From Bradyrhizobium iriomotense (lineage in GTDB: Bacteria; Pseudomonadota; Alphaproteobacteria; Rhizobiales; Xanthobacteraceae): DNA of 64,000 nucleotides. A program made the position numbers and the translations under genes. This document shows, in pieces, positions 34,811 through 43,175 of the stretch. The notes beneath the pieces were generated by a model that was given only the letters and a program-made list of their open reading frames with translations, had not been told where the DNA came from and ran no database searches. Positions within the stretch are counted from its first letter, which is position 1, and each line of letters starts with the position of its first letter. The DNA lies in the NCBI RefSeq assembly GCF_030160715.1, contig NZ_BSOW01000012.1, forward strand, positions 124,001-188,000, in the 5' to 3' direction.

Positions 34811-35503
34811 CTAGCCGCCGCGGATCGGCGGCATCGTCACCTGGTCGCGACGGCAGGCGCGGCGGTCGAGCTCCTCGCAGGAGCGGAATTGCAGGTCCTT
34901 GTTCAGGCAGATGCGCACCTCCGACAGCCGTGTCCGGTTGCACGTCACCGAAACGGCCGAGCTGCTCAGCCCCGGATTGGCCTTGATGAAGGCTTCCTCG
35001 ACATCGGCGGGCGCCACGGTCTTGGCCTGCGACAGATCGAGATATTCGGCCGGAATCTTGATGACGGCGCGCGCTTTCCGGATGGTCTCGAAGTAATTGC
35101 GGTCCGACAGGCCCGAGCAGGTGCCGTGCTTGTCCCATTCGTTGAAGATCAGCCCCGGCGCCGGCATCAGGTCGAGCATGGAGGAGACGATGTTGCGGTT
35201 CAGCCGCGGCGCCGGCCGCTGGCAGTATTCCGGAAAACCGTTCTCATATTGCGGCCACAGCCCGTGCACCACGAAGGCGTAGGGCCGTCCGCCGCACTGG
35301 ATCTGGGAGCGGCCGCCGCGCTCGGCTGCCTCCTCGCAGAACGACGGCGACCAGGACAGCGACAGTACGTAGAAATCGAATTCGCCGGGCGCGTTCTGCC
35401 GCTTGTCCTGCGCCATCGCGCTGCCTGCGAGCGCAACGAGGCCTGCGGTGAGGACGAGGGAGATCAGGAAACGGGACAGGGAATGCAATCTGGAATGAAA
35501 CAT
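34811..35503 (-). CDS. Ribonuclease T2 family protein
   Basis: 230 residues with a signal peptide (LSRFLISLVLTAGLVALAGSAMAQ), so periplasmic or secreted. Both catalytic motifs are present: CAS I in FVVHGLWPQYENG (His) and CAS II in NEWDKHGTCSG (Glu, Lys, His). Six or more Cys residues can form the usual disulfides. It should cleave single-stranded RNA to 3'-phosphates via 2',3'-cyclic intermediates, as in E. coli RNase I. The ATG at 35503 follows GAAGG; a TTG at 35518 is less likely. Confidence 0.93.
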   Translation of the reverse strand: MFHSRLHSLSRFLISLVLTAGLVALAGSAMAQDKRQNAPGEFDFYVLSLSWSPSFCEEAAERGGRSQIQCGGRPYAFVVHGLWPQYENGFPEYCQRPAPRLNRNIVSSMLDLMPAPGLIFNEWDKHGTCSGLSDRNYFETIRKARAVIKIPAEYLDLSQAKTVAPADVEEAFIKANPGLSSSAVSVTCNRTRLSEVRICLNKDLQFRSCEELDRRACRRDQVTMPPIRGG

Positions 35504-35607
35504 GACGACGCCCTTCAACTAGACTGTGCACCAAAGCCTAGCAGGCGACGAGAACATTTCAAGAACAAAATTGACGCCGTCCGCTTTGGCGCGACGATTC
35601 GCCCGAA

Positions 35608-36075
35608 TCAGGGTTTTGCTGCCCGGCAGGCCGGGTTGTAGGCCCAGTTGCGGTCGAGGCCGACCACACACCATTCGACGCCCTGGCCGAAGCCAGCAAA
35701 GCCGCCGTCCTCGATGATCGAGAAATGCACCGTGCGCACCTTGCCGTCGGTGAGCATGGCCGAGCCCGTGCAGTAGCGGCGCGGAATGTTGTCGGACTGC
35801 CAGGGCCGGAAGGCGGTCTCGTGGACGCCGGCGAAGCCCGTGATTTTCAACGAGGAATTCCAGAACGAGCTTTCTTTCTCCCAGAACTGGGTGGCGATCG
35901 TCGGCAGTGCCTTGTCACAATCGGCGACGCGGCCGTCATAGCGCGGCCCATCCAGCCAGAAGTTCAGTTCCAGCGGATTGGCGGCCTTGGCCTCGGTCAG
36001 CGACAGCGCCCCCAGAACGAGGCCGAATACCGCGGCAAAGCGGAGCGATTTCAGGGAGGTGGCGAGGTCGCGCAT
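35608..36075 (-). CDS. Exported protein of unknown function
   Basis: 155 residues. Signal peptide (LRFAAVFGLVLGALSLTEAKAA) and a mature domain with four Cys (VADCDKAL, RRYCTGSAM, VEWCVVGLD, YNPACRAAKP), suggesting two disulfides in the periplasm. Trp-rich (FWLDG, FWEKESSFWNSS, NWAYNP). I do not recognise the family. Start at 36075 is preferred because it gives a clean signal peptide; a GTG at 36147 would add 24 residues. It is encoded alone, upstream of the RNase T2 gene on the same strand. Confidence 0.75.
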   Translation of the reverse strand: MRDLATSLKSLRFAAVFGLVLGALSLTEAKAANPLELNFWLDGPRYDGRVADCDKALPTIATQFWEKESSFWNSSLKITGFAGVHETAFRPWQSDNIPRRYCTGSAMLTDGKVRTVHFSIIEDGGFAGFGQGVEWCVVGLDRNWAYNPACRAAKP

Positions 36076-36257
36076 GGGCCATCCGAGGAGCTTAGTGTGC
36101 AAGTATCGGACCGTGCCGCGAAGGTGGGGAGAGGTCAAGTGCAGCACGGCAACACTCGCCAGCGAGTTGCACGCAACGTCGCACCTAACAGGCCTTCCGT
36201 TCTTTTCAGCACGTCCGCGGCACCGTAAACTGGCGCCAGACAGATGGAGTGACGGGA

Positions 36258-36563
36258 ATGCGAATCATTGCGGCAGCGAGCCTTCTTGCCAGCCTGGTTG
36301 TCTCGGGATTGCTGGCGGGCGTGCCGGCGCGCGCCGACATCCTTCCGGTGCCGCCCTTCAAGGGCAACGACACCGGCGGCATCATCGCCTATTCGATGGC
36401 GACGCAGGCTGATGCGCGGCAGATCGCGGTCGACCACTGCGCCCGTTACGGCAAGGTGGTGAAATTCCTCGCCATGCAGCCCTATGACGGTGGCTACATC
36501 TCCTTCGCCTGCCGCTGGGTGCCGTATGGCGCGGCCGAGCAGCCGCTGCGCACGCTGTACTGA
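36258..36563 (+). CDS. Small exported protein of unknown function
   Basis: 101 residues. Signal peptide (MRIIAAASLLASLVVSGLLAGVPARA), then a short domain with two Cys (VDHCARYG, ISFACRWV) probably joined as a disulfide. GGAG eight bases upstream supports the ATG at 36258. I do not recognise a family. It precedes the DUF3617 gene by 37 bases on the same strand, so the two periplasmic proteins may be co-expressed. Confidence 0.75.
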   Translation: MRIIAAASLLASLVVSGLLAGVPARADILPVPPFKGNDTGGIIAYSMATQADARQIAVDHCARYGKVVKFLAMQPYDGGYISFACRWVPYGAAEQPLRTLY

Positions 36564-36600
36564 TCCTTTAGACAGCAAGCGACGACCGGGAGTTTGGCGC

Positions 36601-37137
36601 ATGACGCGACGGCCTATTGTTTTCTGCGCGAGCCTGCTCGCGCTCGCGATGTCAGCGGCGGCGGCTGCACATGCGGTGGATCTGCCGGTGCGCAAGGCCG
36701 GCCTCTGGGAGATGAAGATGCTCCGGTCCGGCGGGCCGATGCCGGAAATGACCATGCAGCACTGCACCGACGAGACCATCGACAAGGAGATGAACAACAA
36801 CGTCTCCCCGATGGCCAAGCAGATCTGCACCAAGCAGGACATCCAGAAGACCGCGACCGGCTATGTCAGCGATTCCGTCTGCAACGTCGCCGGCGCCACC
36901 ACGACCTCGCATGCGGAGATCACCGGCGACTTCAACACCGCCTATACGGTGAAGAGCACCGCGCACATCCAGGGCGGCGTCGCCGGAGCTGCGGGGCACG
37001 ACGCGACCACGACGATCGAGGCCAAGTGGCTCGGCCCGTGCAAGGCCGATCAGAAGCCCGGCGACATCGTGATGCCCGGCGGCTTCAAGATGAACGTCAA
37101 GGACGCCGCCAAGCTGAAGGATCTGCTGCCGAAGTAG
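36601..37137 (+). CDS. DUF3617-family periplasmic protein
   Basis: 178 residues with a signal peptide (FCASLLALAMSAAAAAHA). The mature part has the DUF3617 layout: RKAGLWEMKM near the start, a MQHCTDETIDK Cys motif, CTKQDIQKTATGYVSDSVC and a conserved WLGPCKADQKPGD end. The family is common in proteobacteria and its function is unknown. GGGAG eight bases upstream of the ATG. Followed by a palindromic repeat that separates it from the convergent histidine kinase. Confidence 0.85.
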   Translation: MTRRPIVFCASLLALAMSAAAAAHAVDLPVRKAGLWEMKMLRSGGPMPEMTMQHCTDETIDKEMNNNVSPMAKQICTKQDIQKTATGYVSDSVCNVAGATTTSHAEITGDFNTAYTVKSTAHIQGGVAGAAGHDATTTIEAKWLGPCKADQKPGDIVMPGGFKMNVKDAAKLKDLLPK

Positions 37138-37145
37138 TTGGGTTC

Positions 37146-37234
37146 GTAGCCCGGATGGAGCGAAGCGAAATCCGGGGCCAATCTATCGTCCTGCATCATG
37201 GGTCCCGGATTCCGCTGCGCTCCATCCGGGCTAC
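37146..37234. repeat. Intergenic palindrome, GTAGCCCGGATGGAGCG family
   Basis: Left arm 37146-37176 (begins GTAGCCCGGATGGAGCG) and right arm 37204-37234 (ends CTCCATCCGGGCTAC), nearly complementary over about 30 bases. Lies between the convergent DUF3617 and kinase genes. Confidence 0.88.
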
Positions 37235-37239
37235 ACAGC

Positions 37240-38628
37240 TTACACCGGTATCCGCACGCTCGCCCGCAATCCGCCCATCGGGCTGTCGCCGAGCGTGATG
37301 TCGCCGCCATGCGAGCGGGCGATGTCGCGGGCGATCGCAAGGCCGAGGCCCGTGCCGCCTTCGTCCTGGTTGCGGGCGTTGTCCAGCCGCAGGAACGGCT
37401 TGAACACTTCTTCGCGCAAATGCGCGGGGATGCCTGGTCCGTCGTCGTCGATGGTGACGGTCAGGTAGCGGTGATCGCGTGCACCGGCGATGGCGATCGT
37501 CTTGCCGTAACGCGCCGCATTGGTGACGAGGTTGGCAAGGCAGCGCTTGAACGAGGCCGGCTTCACCGTCACCACGGGCAGGCCGTGGAATGCGACGGTT
37601 GCGGTATGGCCGTGGCGTTCGGCGTCGCTGCGCAGCTCCTCGAGCGCCTGCGCCATGTCGGTCGGCTGCGACTGCTCGCCGGAATCGCCGCGGGCGAAAG
37701 CGAGGTAGTCCTCGAGCATCATCGACATCTCGTCGACGTCCTTGCGCATGCCCTCGATTTCGGGATTGTCGCCGATCAGCGCCAGCTCCAGCTTGAACCG
37801 GGTTAGGATGGTGCGCAGATCGTGGCTGACGCCGGCCAGCATTGCGGTGCGCTGCTCGATCGATCGCTCGACGCGCGATTTCATTTCCAGAAACGCCATC
37901 GCGGCGCGGCGGACTTCGCGTGCGCCGCGCGGGCGGAAGTTGGGCGCATCGCGGCCCTTGCCAAAGCTTTCCGCGGCGTCTGCGAGCTTCAGGATCGGCT
38001 TGATCTGGTTGCGCAGGAAGAGCACTGCGACGATCAGCAGGATCGAGGACGTGCCGACCATCCAGAACAGGAATATCTCCGAGTTCGAGGCATAGGCCGC
38101 GCTGCGCTGCGCGAACACGCGCATGATGGCGTCGTCGAGCTGGATGCGGATCTCGACGACGTTGGAGCGGCCGACGGTGTCGATCCAGAACGGGCGTCCG
38201 ATCTGGCGGCCGAGCTGCACCGAGAGCGTCTGGTCGAGCAGCGAGAAGAACGGCTTTGGTCCAGGCTGCGGCATGTCGCCGGCGGGCAGGAAGTCGACCA
38301 CCAGGCCCAACCGCTGCTGCGCGATGCGCCGGATCTGGTCGCGGTCCTTGTCCTGCGGATAGCCCTTGTAGACGTCGATCAGCGCGGCGATGTCCTGCAC
38401 CACCGCGGCCGACAATCTTCGCGTCACCGTGTTCCAGTGCCGCTCCATGAACACGAAGGCGACCACCGATTGCAGCACCACCATCGGCACGATCATGATC
38501 AGCAGCGCGCGGGCATAGAGGCCGGTCGGCATCCAGCTCTTGAACGCATTGCCCATCCAGCCATTGACGGCGGATACGCGGTCGGCGGCGCTCCGCAGCA
38601 GCGTCAGGCCGGTGTCGATCGTACTCAT
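37240..38628 (-). CDS. Membrane sensor histidine kinase (EnvZ-like)
   Basis: 462 residues. Two transmembrane helices (about 40-62 and 180-202) flank a periplasmic sensor domain, then HAMP (NQIKPILKLADAAESFGKG), the dimerisation helix with phospho-acceptor His (AGVSHDLRTILTRFKLEL) and an ATPase domain with N box (NLVTNAARYG), G1 (DDDGPGIP) and G2 (GGTGLGLAIARDI). It follows its response regulator gene with 21 bases between and should phosphorylate it. Similar MarR-regulator-kinase sets next to ilvE are widespread in alphaproteobacteria. The signal is unknown. Confidence 0.93.
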   Translation of the reverse strand: MSTIDTGLTLLRSAADRVSAVNGWMGNAFKSWMPTGLYARALLIMIVPMVVLQSVVAFVFMERHWNTVTRRLSAAVVQDIAALIDVYKGYPQDKDRDQIRRIAQQRLGLVVDFLPAGDMPQPGPKPFFSLLDQTLSVQLGRQIGRPFWIDTVGRSNVVEIRIQLDDAIMRVFAQRSAAYASNSEIFLFWMVGTSSILLIVAVLFLRNQIKPILKLADAAESFGKGRDAPNFRPRGAREVRRAAMAFLEMKSRVERSIEQRTAMLAGVSHDLRTILTRFKLELALIGDNPEIEGMRKDVDEMSMMLEDYLAFARGDSGEQSQPTDMAQALEELRSDAERHGHTATVAFHGLPVVTVKPASFKRCLANLVTNAARYGKTIAIAGARDHRYLTVTIDDDGPGIPAHLREEVFKPFLRLDNARNQDEGGTGLGLAIARDIARSHGGDITLGDSPMGGLRASVRIPV

Positions 38629-38649
38629 CGCGTCCGCTTCATCCGGTCT

Positions 38650-39378
38650 CTATGGCGAGGCTACCAGCCGGTAACCGATGCCGCGCACGGCCTGGAGGAA
38701 CAGGGGATTGGCGGGATCGCGCTCGATCTTGCGGCGCAGGCGGTTGATCTGCACGTCGACGGCGCGCTCATTGACGCTGCCGTTGCCGGTCAGCGCGGCG
38801 CGCGGCACCGTCTCACCCTGGCTGTCTGCGAGGATGCGCAGCATCTCGCGCTCGCGGTCGGTCAGGTGAATGACCTCATCGCCCTGGCGCAATTCGCCGC
38901 GATCGAGATGGAACACGTAGGGGCCGAACGCGACCTTCTCGACGGTGGTGACCTGCGGCGGGGCCGTGCGCTTGAGGATGTTGTTGATTCGCAGCGCAAG
39001 CTCGCGCGGCTCGAACGGCTTCGCCACATAGTCGTCGGCGCCGATCTGGAGGCCCTCGATGCGGGCTTCCGCCTCGTGGCGCGCCGTCAGCATCACGATC
39101 GGCACCGAGGAGGATGTCCGGATGAAGCGGGCGAGATCGAAGCCGGTCTCGCCGGGCATCATGACGTCGAGGATCAACAGATCGAAATGCAGGCCCATGA
39201 GCTTGGCACGGGCATCGCTGGCGCTGGCAGCGGTCGAGACGCGATAGCCCTCGGCGGCGAGAAAGCGCGACAGAAGATCGCGGATGCGGCGGTCGTCGTC
39301 GACGAGCAGGATATGCGGGGCGTCGTCGGCGGGCTCCACCGGCGGACGGGCGAGCGTGGCAGCGAGTGGCACGGTCAC
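38650..39378 (-). CDS. OmpR-family response regulator (PetR-like)
   Basis: 242 residues. Receiver domain with DDD near residue 27, acceptor Asp in LLILDVMMPGETG, Thr/Lys sites in VMLTARHE and YVAKPFEP; C-terminal winged helix with LTDREREMLRIL and RAVDVQINRLRRKIE. The GTG start at 39378 overlaps the MarR stop (GTGA). A MarR protein followed by such a regulator is the petP-petR arrangement described in Rhodobacter, so orthology is likely though not proven. Confidence 0.93.
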   Translation of the reverse strand: MTVPLAATLARPPVEPADDAPHILLVDDDRRIRDLLSRFLAAEGYRVSTAASASDARAKLMGLHFDLLILDVMMPGETGFDLARFIRTSSSVPIVMLTARHEAEARIEGLQIGADDYVAKPFEPRELALRINNILKRTAPPQVTTVEKVAFGPYVFHLDRGELRQGDEVIHLTDREREMLRILADSQGETVPRAALTGNGSVNERAVDVQINRLRRKIERDPANPLFLQAVRGIGYRLVASP

Positions 39379-39917
39379 TCCTTTGTGGCTTGGTTGACGT
39401 TGGCGAAGATCGTCTCCAGCACCTTGTCGGGATCCTCGCGGTCGATCATGGCACGCAGGAAGCGTTTCACGGTCTCGGCATCCTGGGCGCCGATCTCGGC
39501 GAGCGCCCGGTTGATTCGCGTGGTCTGGAGCCCGGCGAGCTTTTGCACCAGCGCCTCGCCCTTCGGCGTCGCATAGAGCAGGCGCTGGCGACGGTCGTTG
39601 TCGCCGGTCTTCTGCACGATATAGCCCTCATCGAGCAACTGCTTGAGCACGCGCCCGAGCGACTGCTTGGTGATGCGCAGGACGTCCAGGAGGTCGGCGA
39701 CCTTGAGGCCGGGATAGCGGTAGACGAAATGCATGACGCGGTGATGGGCCCGGCCGAAGCCGAACGCCTCCAGCTCCTGGTCGGGATCGCCGACGAAATC
39801 GCGATAGGCGAAGAACAGGAGCTCGATGATATCCCAGCGAAAATTGTCCCTTTCGGCGACGGCGGACTTGGTCTCGGTCGCGTCAGGGGCGGGGTTTGCG
39901 AAATTTATGTCAGGCAT
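39375..39917 (-). CDS. MarR-family transcriptional regulator (PetP-like)
   Basis: 180 residues. Helical N-terminus (FRWDIIELLFFAYRDF), MarR winged helix (LKVADLLDVLRITKQSLGRVLKQLLDEGYI, wing with GDNDRRQRLLYATPKG) and C-terminal dimer helices. The ATG at 39917 (MPDINFANP) is chosen; a TTG at 39938 would add seven residues. First gene of the regulator-kinase operon, divergent from ilvE across a 344-base region, so it may control both directions. Confidence 0.9.
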   Translation of the reverse strand: MPDINFANPAPDATETKSAVAERDNFRWDIIELLFFAYRDFVGDPDQELEAFGFGRAHHRVMHFVYRYPGLKVADLLDVLRITKQSLGRVLKQLLDEGYIVQKTGDNDRRQRLLYATPKGEALVQKLAGLQTTRINRALAEIGAQDAETVKRFLRAMIDREDPDKVLETIFANVNQATKE

Positions 39918-40261
39918 ATTGACGTATCTTGGGTTCAATGTTACAAAACGATCGATCCGGACGAAATATTAGATCGCTTTCGTTCGGGATGATGTTGTCC
40001 AAGGCGGCCGGGGAAGTGCCGGACAGGCAGCGCCGGCCGGACCAGATCTACCGTGCGATTGTCGAGCGGCATATCGGCAAAACATACTGGACTTCCGTCC
40101 TCCGCAAAAGCATGTCCTGTCGCGACATGCTGGCCACGGGAAACCGGCCGTAACAAGGCTGGTCACGGTCGGGGCCAGACCTGGTTAAGTTATCAAGCCC
40201 GAAAGAGGCAGGCCGGCGCGATTCCGCGCGCCGATTGCGACAGCGGGAGGCAAGGAAAAAA
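39918..40261. promoter_or_regulatory. Divergent intergenic region between the MarR operon and ilvE
   Basis: 344 bases without a convincing gene; short frames here do not look protein-like. It must hold promoters in both directions. Near the MarR side there is an imperfect inverted repeat: TCCGGACGAAA (39956-39966) and TTTCGTTCGGGA (39978-39989), two mismatches over eleven bases with an 11-base spacer, a possible operator. The ilvE side ends with GGGAGG/AAGGA ribosome-site sequences at 40245-40256. Confidence 0.55.
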
Positions 40262-41344
40262 ATGAGTCTGAAATTCGAAATCCAGCCCGCCACCAACCCG
40301 ACCTCCGAGAAGGAACGCACGGCAAAGCTTGCGAACCCTGGCTTCGGCCGGGTCTTCACCGACCACATGGCCGTGGTCCGCTACAGCCAGGCCAAGGGCG
40401 GCTGGCATGACGCGCATGTCGAAGCCCGCGCCAATTTTCAGCTCGATCCGGCCGGCGCCGTGCTGCACTACGCGCAGGAGATCTTCGAGGGCCTGAAGGC
40501 CTACAAGCGCGACGACGGCGGCGTGAACCTGTTCCGCCCCGACGCCAACGCGCGGCGCTTCCAGAACTCGGCCGAGCGCATGGCGATGGCGCCGCTGCCC
40601 GAGGACGTCTTCATCGAGGCGGTCGAGCAGCTCGTGCGGATCGACCGCGCCTGGATCCCGGGCGGCGAGGGCAGTCTTTACTTGCGGCCCTTCATGATCG
40701 CCAACGAGATCTTCCTCGGCGTGAAGCCGTCGGCGGAATACATCTTTGCGGTCATCGCTTCGCCAGTCGGCTCCTATTTCAAGGGCGGCCCTGCGCCCGT
40801 CTCGATCTGGGTGTCGGAGAACTACACGCGCGCCGCGGTCGGCGGCACCGGCGCCGTCAAATGCGGCGGCAACTACGCCGCGAGCCTGCGCGCGCAGGCC
40901 GAGGCCATCGAGCATGGCTGCGACCAGGTCGTGTTCCTCGATGCGGTCGAGCGCCGCTACATCGAAGAGCTCGGCGGCATGAACATCTTCTTCGTGTTCG
41001 ACGACGGCTCGCTGATCACCCCGCCGCTCGGCACCATTTTGCCAGGCATCACCCGCGACTCCATCATCGCGCTGGCCAAGGACGCCGGCACGCCCGTGCG
41101 CGAGGAGCCCTACACGATCGACCAGTGGCGCAAGGATGCGGCCAGCGGCAAGCTGAAGGAAGCTTTCGCCTGCGGCACGGCGGCCGTGATCTCGCCGATC
41201 GGCAAGGTGTGCTCGGCGAGCGGCGACTTCCTCATCAGCGGCGGCGCAGCAGGCCCGGTCGCCATGGGGCTGCGCAAGCAGCTGGTCGACATCCAGTACG
41301 GCCGGACCAACGACCCGCACGACTGGATCAGAAAGGTCTTTTGA
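40262..41344 (+). CDS. ilvE: Branched-chain amino acid aminotransferase (eukaryote-like BCAT subtype)
   Basis: 360 residues. PLP enzyme that interconverts Val/Leu/Ile and their 2-oxo acids. The N-terminus has GFGRVFTDHMAVVRYS; the PLP Lys is in the VGGTGAVKCGGNYAASL region, with EELGGMNIFFVF and LPGITRDSIIALA after it. This is the longer BCAT subtype (about 360 residues), unlike the enzyme at 41470. Start at 40262 follows AAGGA. Divergent from the MarR operon and 125 bases before the second aminotransferase. Confidence 0.95.
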   Translation: MSLKFEIQPATNPTSEKERTAKLANPGFGRVFTDHMAVVRYSQAKGGWHDAHVEARANFQLDPAGAVLHYAQEIFEGLKAYKRDDGGVNLFRPDANARRFQNSAERMAMAPLPEDVFIEAVEQLVRIDRAWIPGGEGSLYLRPFMIANEIFLGVKPSAEYIFAVIASPVGSYFKGGPAPVSIWVSENYTRAAVGGTGAVKCGGNYAASLRAQAEAIEHGCDQVVFLDAVERRYIEELGGMNIFFVFDDGSLITPPLGTILPGITRDSIIALAKDAGTPVREEPYTIDQWRKDAASGKLKEAFACGTAAVISPIGKVCSASGDFLISGGAAGPVAMGLRKQLVDIQYGRTNDPHDWIRKVF

Positions 41345-41469
41345 CCGGCGGCGGACATCGTCCGCCGCTTCCCTGACGTTTCCTTGAGTTCAGCACGGCC
41401 GGCACGCGTCTCGTGAAGACGCGCGCGTGGGCGCGTGCGCGCAATATTCAACAGCACCGGGAGAGAGCC

Positions 41470-42360
41470 ATGGGCGTTTCATTCGACAATATCGACGGCG
41501 TCATCTGGTACGACGGCAGGCTGGTGCCGTGGAAGGAGGCCAACGTCCATTTGCTGACCCACGGCCTGCACTATGCGAGCTGCGTGTTCGAGGGCGAGCG
41601 CGCCTATGGCGGCAGGGTGTTCAGGAGCACGGCGCATTCCGAGCGGCTGAAGGCGTCGGCCAACATCCTCGATTTCGAGATCCCGTTCTCGGTCGCGGAG
41701 ATCGACGCGGCGAAGCAGCTCGCGATCGACGCGAACAATCTGCCGGATGGCTATCTCCGCCCGATCGCCTGGCGCGGATCTGAAATGATGAGCGTCTCCG
41801 CCCCGAACAACACCATTCACCTCGCCATCGCCGCCTGGCAATGGCCGAGCTATTTCGATCCCGCCGAGAGGCTGAAGGGGATTCGCATGGATCTCGCCGA
41901 GTATCGAAGACCCGATCCGCGCACGATCCCGGCTCTCGCCAAGGCCTCCGGCCTCTACATGATCTGCACCATCTCCAAACATAAGGCCGAGCGCAAAGGC
42001 TATGCGGATGCGATGATGCTGGACTGGGAGGGCCGCGTCGCCGAATGCACCGGCGCCAACATCTTCTTCGTCCAGGGCGGCAAGCTCCACACCCCGATCG
42101 CCGACTGCTTCCTTGCCGGCATCACCCGCGCCACCGTGATTGATCTCGCCAGGCGACGCGGCATCGAGGTGATCGAGCGGCGGATCATGCCGGAGGAGCT
42201 CGACGGCTTTGCCGAGTGCTTCATCACCGGTACCGCCGCCGAGGTGACCCCGGTCTCCGAAATCGCGGCGTGGAGGTTTATTCCGGGGGCGATCTCGGAG
42301 CAGTTGATGCGGGACTACGCGGTCGAGGTGCAGCCCAAGGGCAGGCAGGCCGCAGCGTGA
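41470..42360 (+). CDS. Second branched-chain amino acid aminotransferase (E. coli IlvE subtype)
   Basis: 296 residues, fold-type IV PLP enzyme. The N-terminus IWYDGRLVPWKEANVHLLTH and HYASCVFEGERAY match E. coli-type IlvE; the PLP Lys lies in ISKHKAERKGYADAMML, and ITRATVIDLA and FITGTAAEVTPV are the phosphate and substrate loops. It is not a recent copy of the upstream ilvE: the two differ in length and architecture. GGGAG precedes the ATG at 41470. It may take D-amino acids or aminodeoxychorismate in related proteins, but the motif set favours branched-chain substrates. Confidence 0.9.
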   Translation: MGVSFDNIDGVIWYDGRLVPWKEANVHLLTHGLHYASCVFEGERAYGGRVFRSTAHSERLKASANILDFEIPFSVAEIDAAKQLAIDANNLPDGYLRPIAWRGSEMMSVSAPNNTIHLAIAAWQWPSYFDPAERLKGIRMDLAEYRRPDPRTIPALAKASGLYMICTISKHKAERKGYADAMMLDWEGRVAECTGANIFFVQGGKLHTPIADCFLAGITRATVIDLARRRGIEVIERRIMPEELDGFAECFITGTAAEVTPVSEIAAWRFIPGAISEQLMRDYAVEVQPKGRQAAA

Positions 42361-42372
42361 GATCTATCCTCT

Positions 42373-42401
42373 CCCTCTCCCCGCTCTTCGCGGGGAGAGG
42401 G
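42373..42401. repeat. Hairpin repeat CCCTCTCCCCGC (terminator-like)
   Basis: Perfect 12-bp stem CCCTCTCCCCGC (42373-42384) / GCGGGGAGAGGG (42390-42401), loop TCTTC, directly after the aminotransferase stop at 42360. Confidence 0.88.
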
Positions 42402-42452
42402 TTGGGGTGAGGGGCTGCATCCGCAAACCAGGTGACAGACGAACTCGCGGAG

Positions 42453-42522
42453 AGTCCCCCTCACCCGGATTTTCGCCTTCGGCGCAAATCCGACCTCTCC
42501 CCGCAAGCGGGGCGAGGTGAGG
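42453..42522. repeat. Second copy of the CTCTCCCCGC-type dispersed repeat
   Basis: Contains CCCCTCACCCGG, an inner hairpin GGATTTTCGCC...GGCGCAAATCC and CCTCTCCCCGCAAGCGGGGCGAGG. Together with 42373-42401 it fills most of the gap before the DUF2314 gene; a third, smaller copy is at 49830-49853. Confidence 0.75.
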
Positions 42523-42532
42523 AACACCTCTC

Positions 42533-43123
42533 ATGAACGCACCCGCGCAATCGCGCGACAAAGCCGGAGACATCGAGGCATTTGGACATCCGCTCATGGC
42601 TCCTGGGCTCACTCAACCCCTGAAATGGGCAGTGCTCGCTGCCATCACCGGCATCACGGTCTTCGGCATTCTGACGATCGGCCCCGCGCCGCAGGTCGGG
42701 GCCCAGGATCGCTCGCCCGTCATCGACGTCCGCACCGGCAACCCCGAGATGAACGCCGCGATCGCCCGGGCGCGCAACACGCTGCCGACGTTCTGGGCGT
42801 CCTACGATGCGCCAAAAGGGACGGAGGCCGGACATTCCCTGAAGGTGCGCTTCCCGACATCGGGCACCAACGCCGAGCACAACTGGATGGCCGACGTGAA
42901 GAAGCTCGGCAACGGCACCTATTCCGGACGCTTCGCCAACCGGCCGCGCGACCTGCCGGGAAAGCGGGAGGGCGACCTCGTCGAGTTCAGGGATGCCGAC
43001 ATCTCGGACTGGATGTTCATGCGCAACGACAAGATCGTCGGCGGCGAGACCATCAAGCCGCTGCTCAAATCCATGCCGAAAGCCGACGCCGACGCGCTCC
43101 GCGCGCGGATGGAGCAGCCGTAG
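42533..43123 (+). CDS. DUF2314-family protein with N-terminal membrane anchor
   Basis: 196 residues. One hydrophobic segment (about 30-52, LKWAVLAAITGITVFGILTI) followed by an extracytoplasmic DUF2314 domain: ARARNTLPTFWASYDAP, SLKVRFPTSGTNAEHNWM, and ISDWMFMRNDKIVGGETIK. The family (YegJ-like) has no known function. Start at 42533 is the first ATG after the repeat; the ribosome site is only moderate. 52 bases before hisS on the same strand. Confidence 0.85.
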   Translation: MNAPAQSRDKAGDIEAFGHPLMAPGLTQPLKWAVLAAITGITVFGILTIGPAPQVGAQDRSPVIDVRTGNPEMNAAIARARNTLPTFWASYDAPKGTEAGHSLKVRFPTSGTNAEHNWMADVKKLGNGTYSGRFANRPRDLPGKREGDLVEFRDADISDWMFMRNDKIVGGETIKPLLKSMPKADADALRARMEQP

Positions 43124-43175
43124 GAGAGGGGACGACCGGGTTGCCGCATCGCGCGTCGGCTGGTAAACGCCGCGC

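Noticed and set aside
39929..40153. Short plus-strand frame between MarR and ilvE
   Set aside because: No ribosome site or family resemblance, and it sits on the divergent promoter region.
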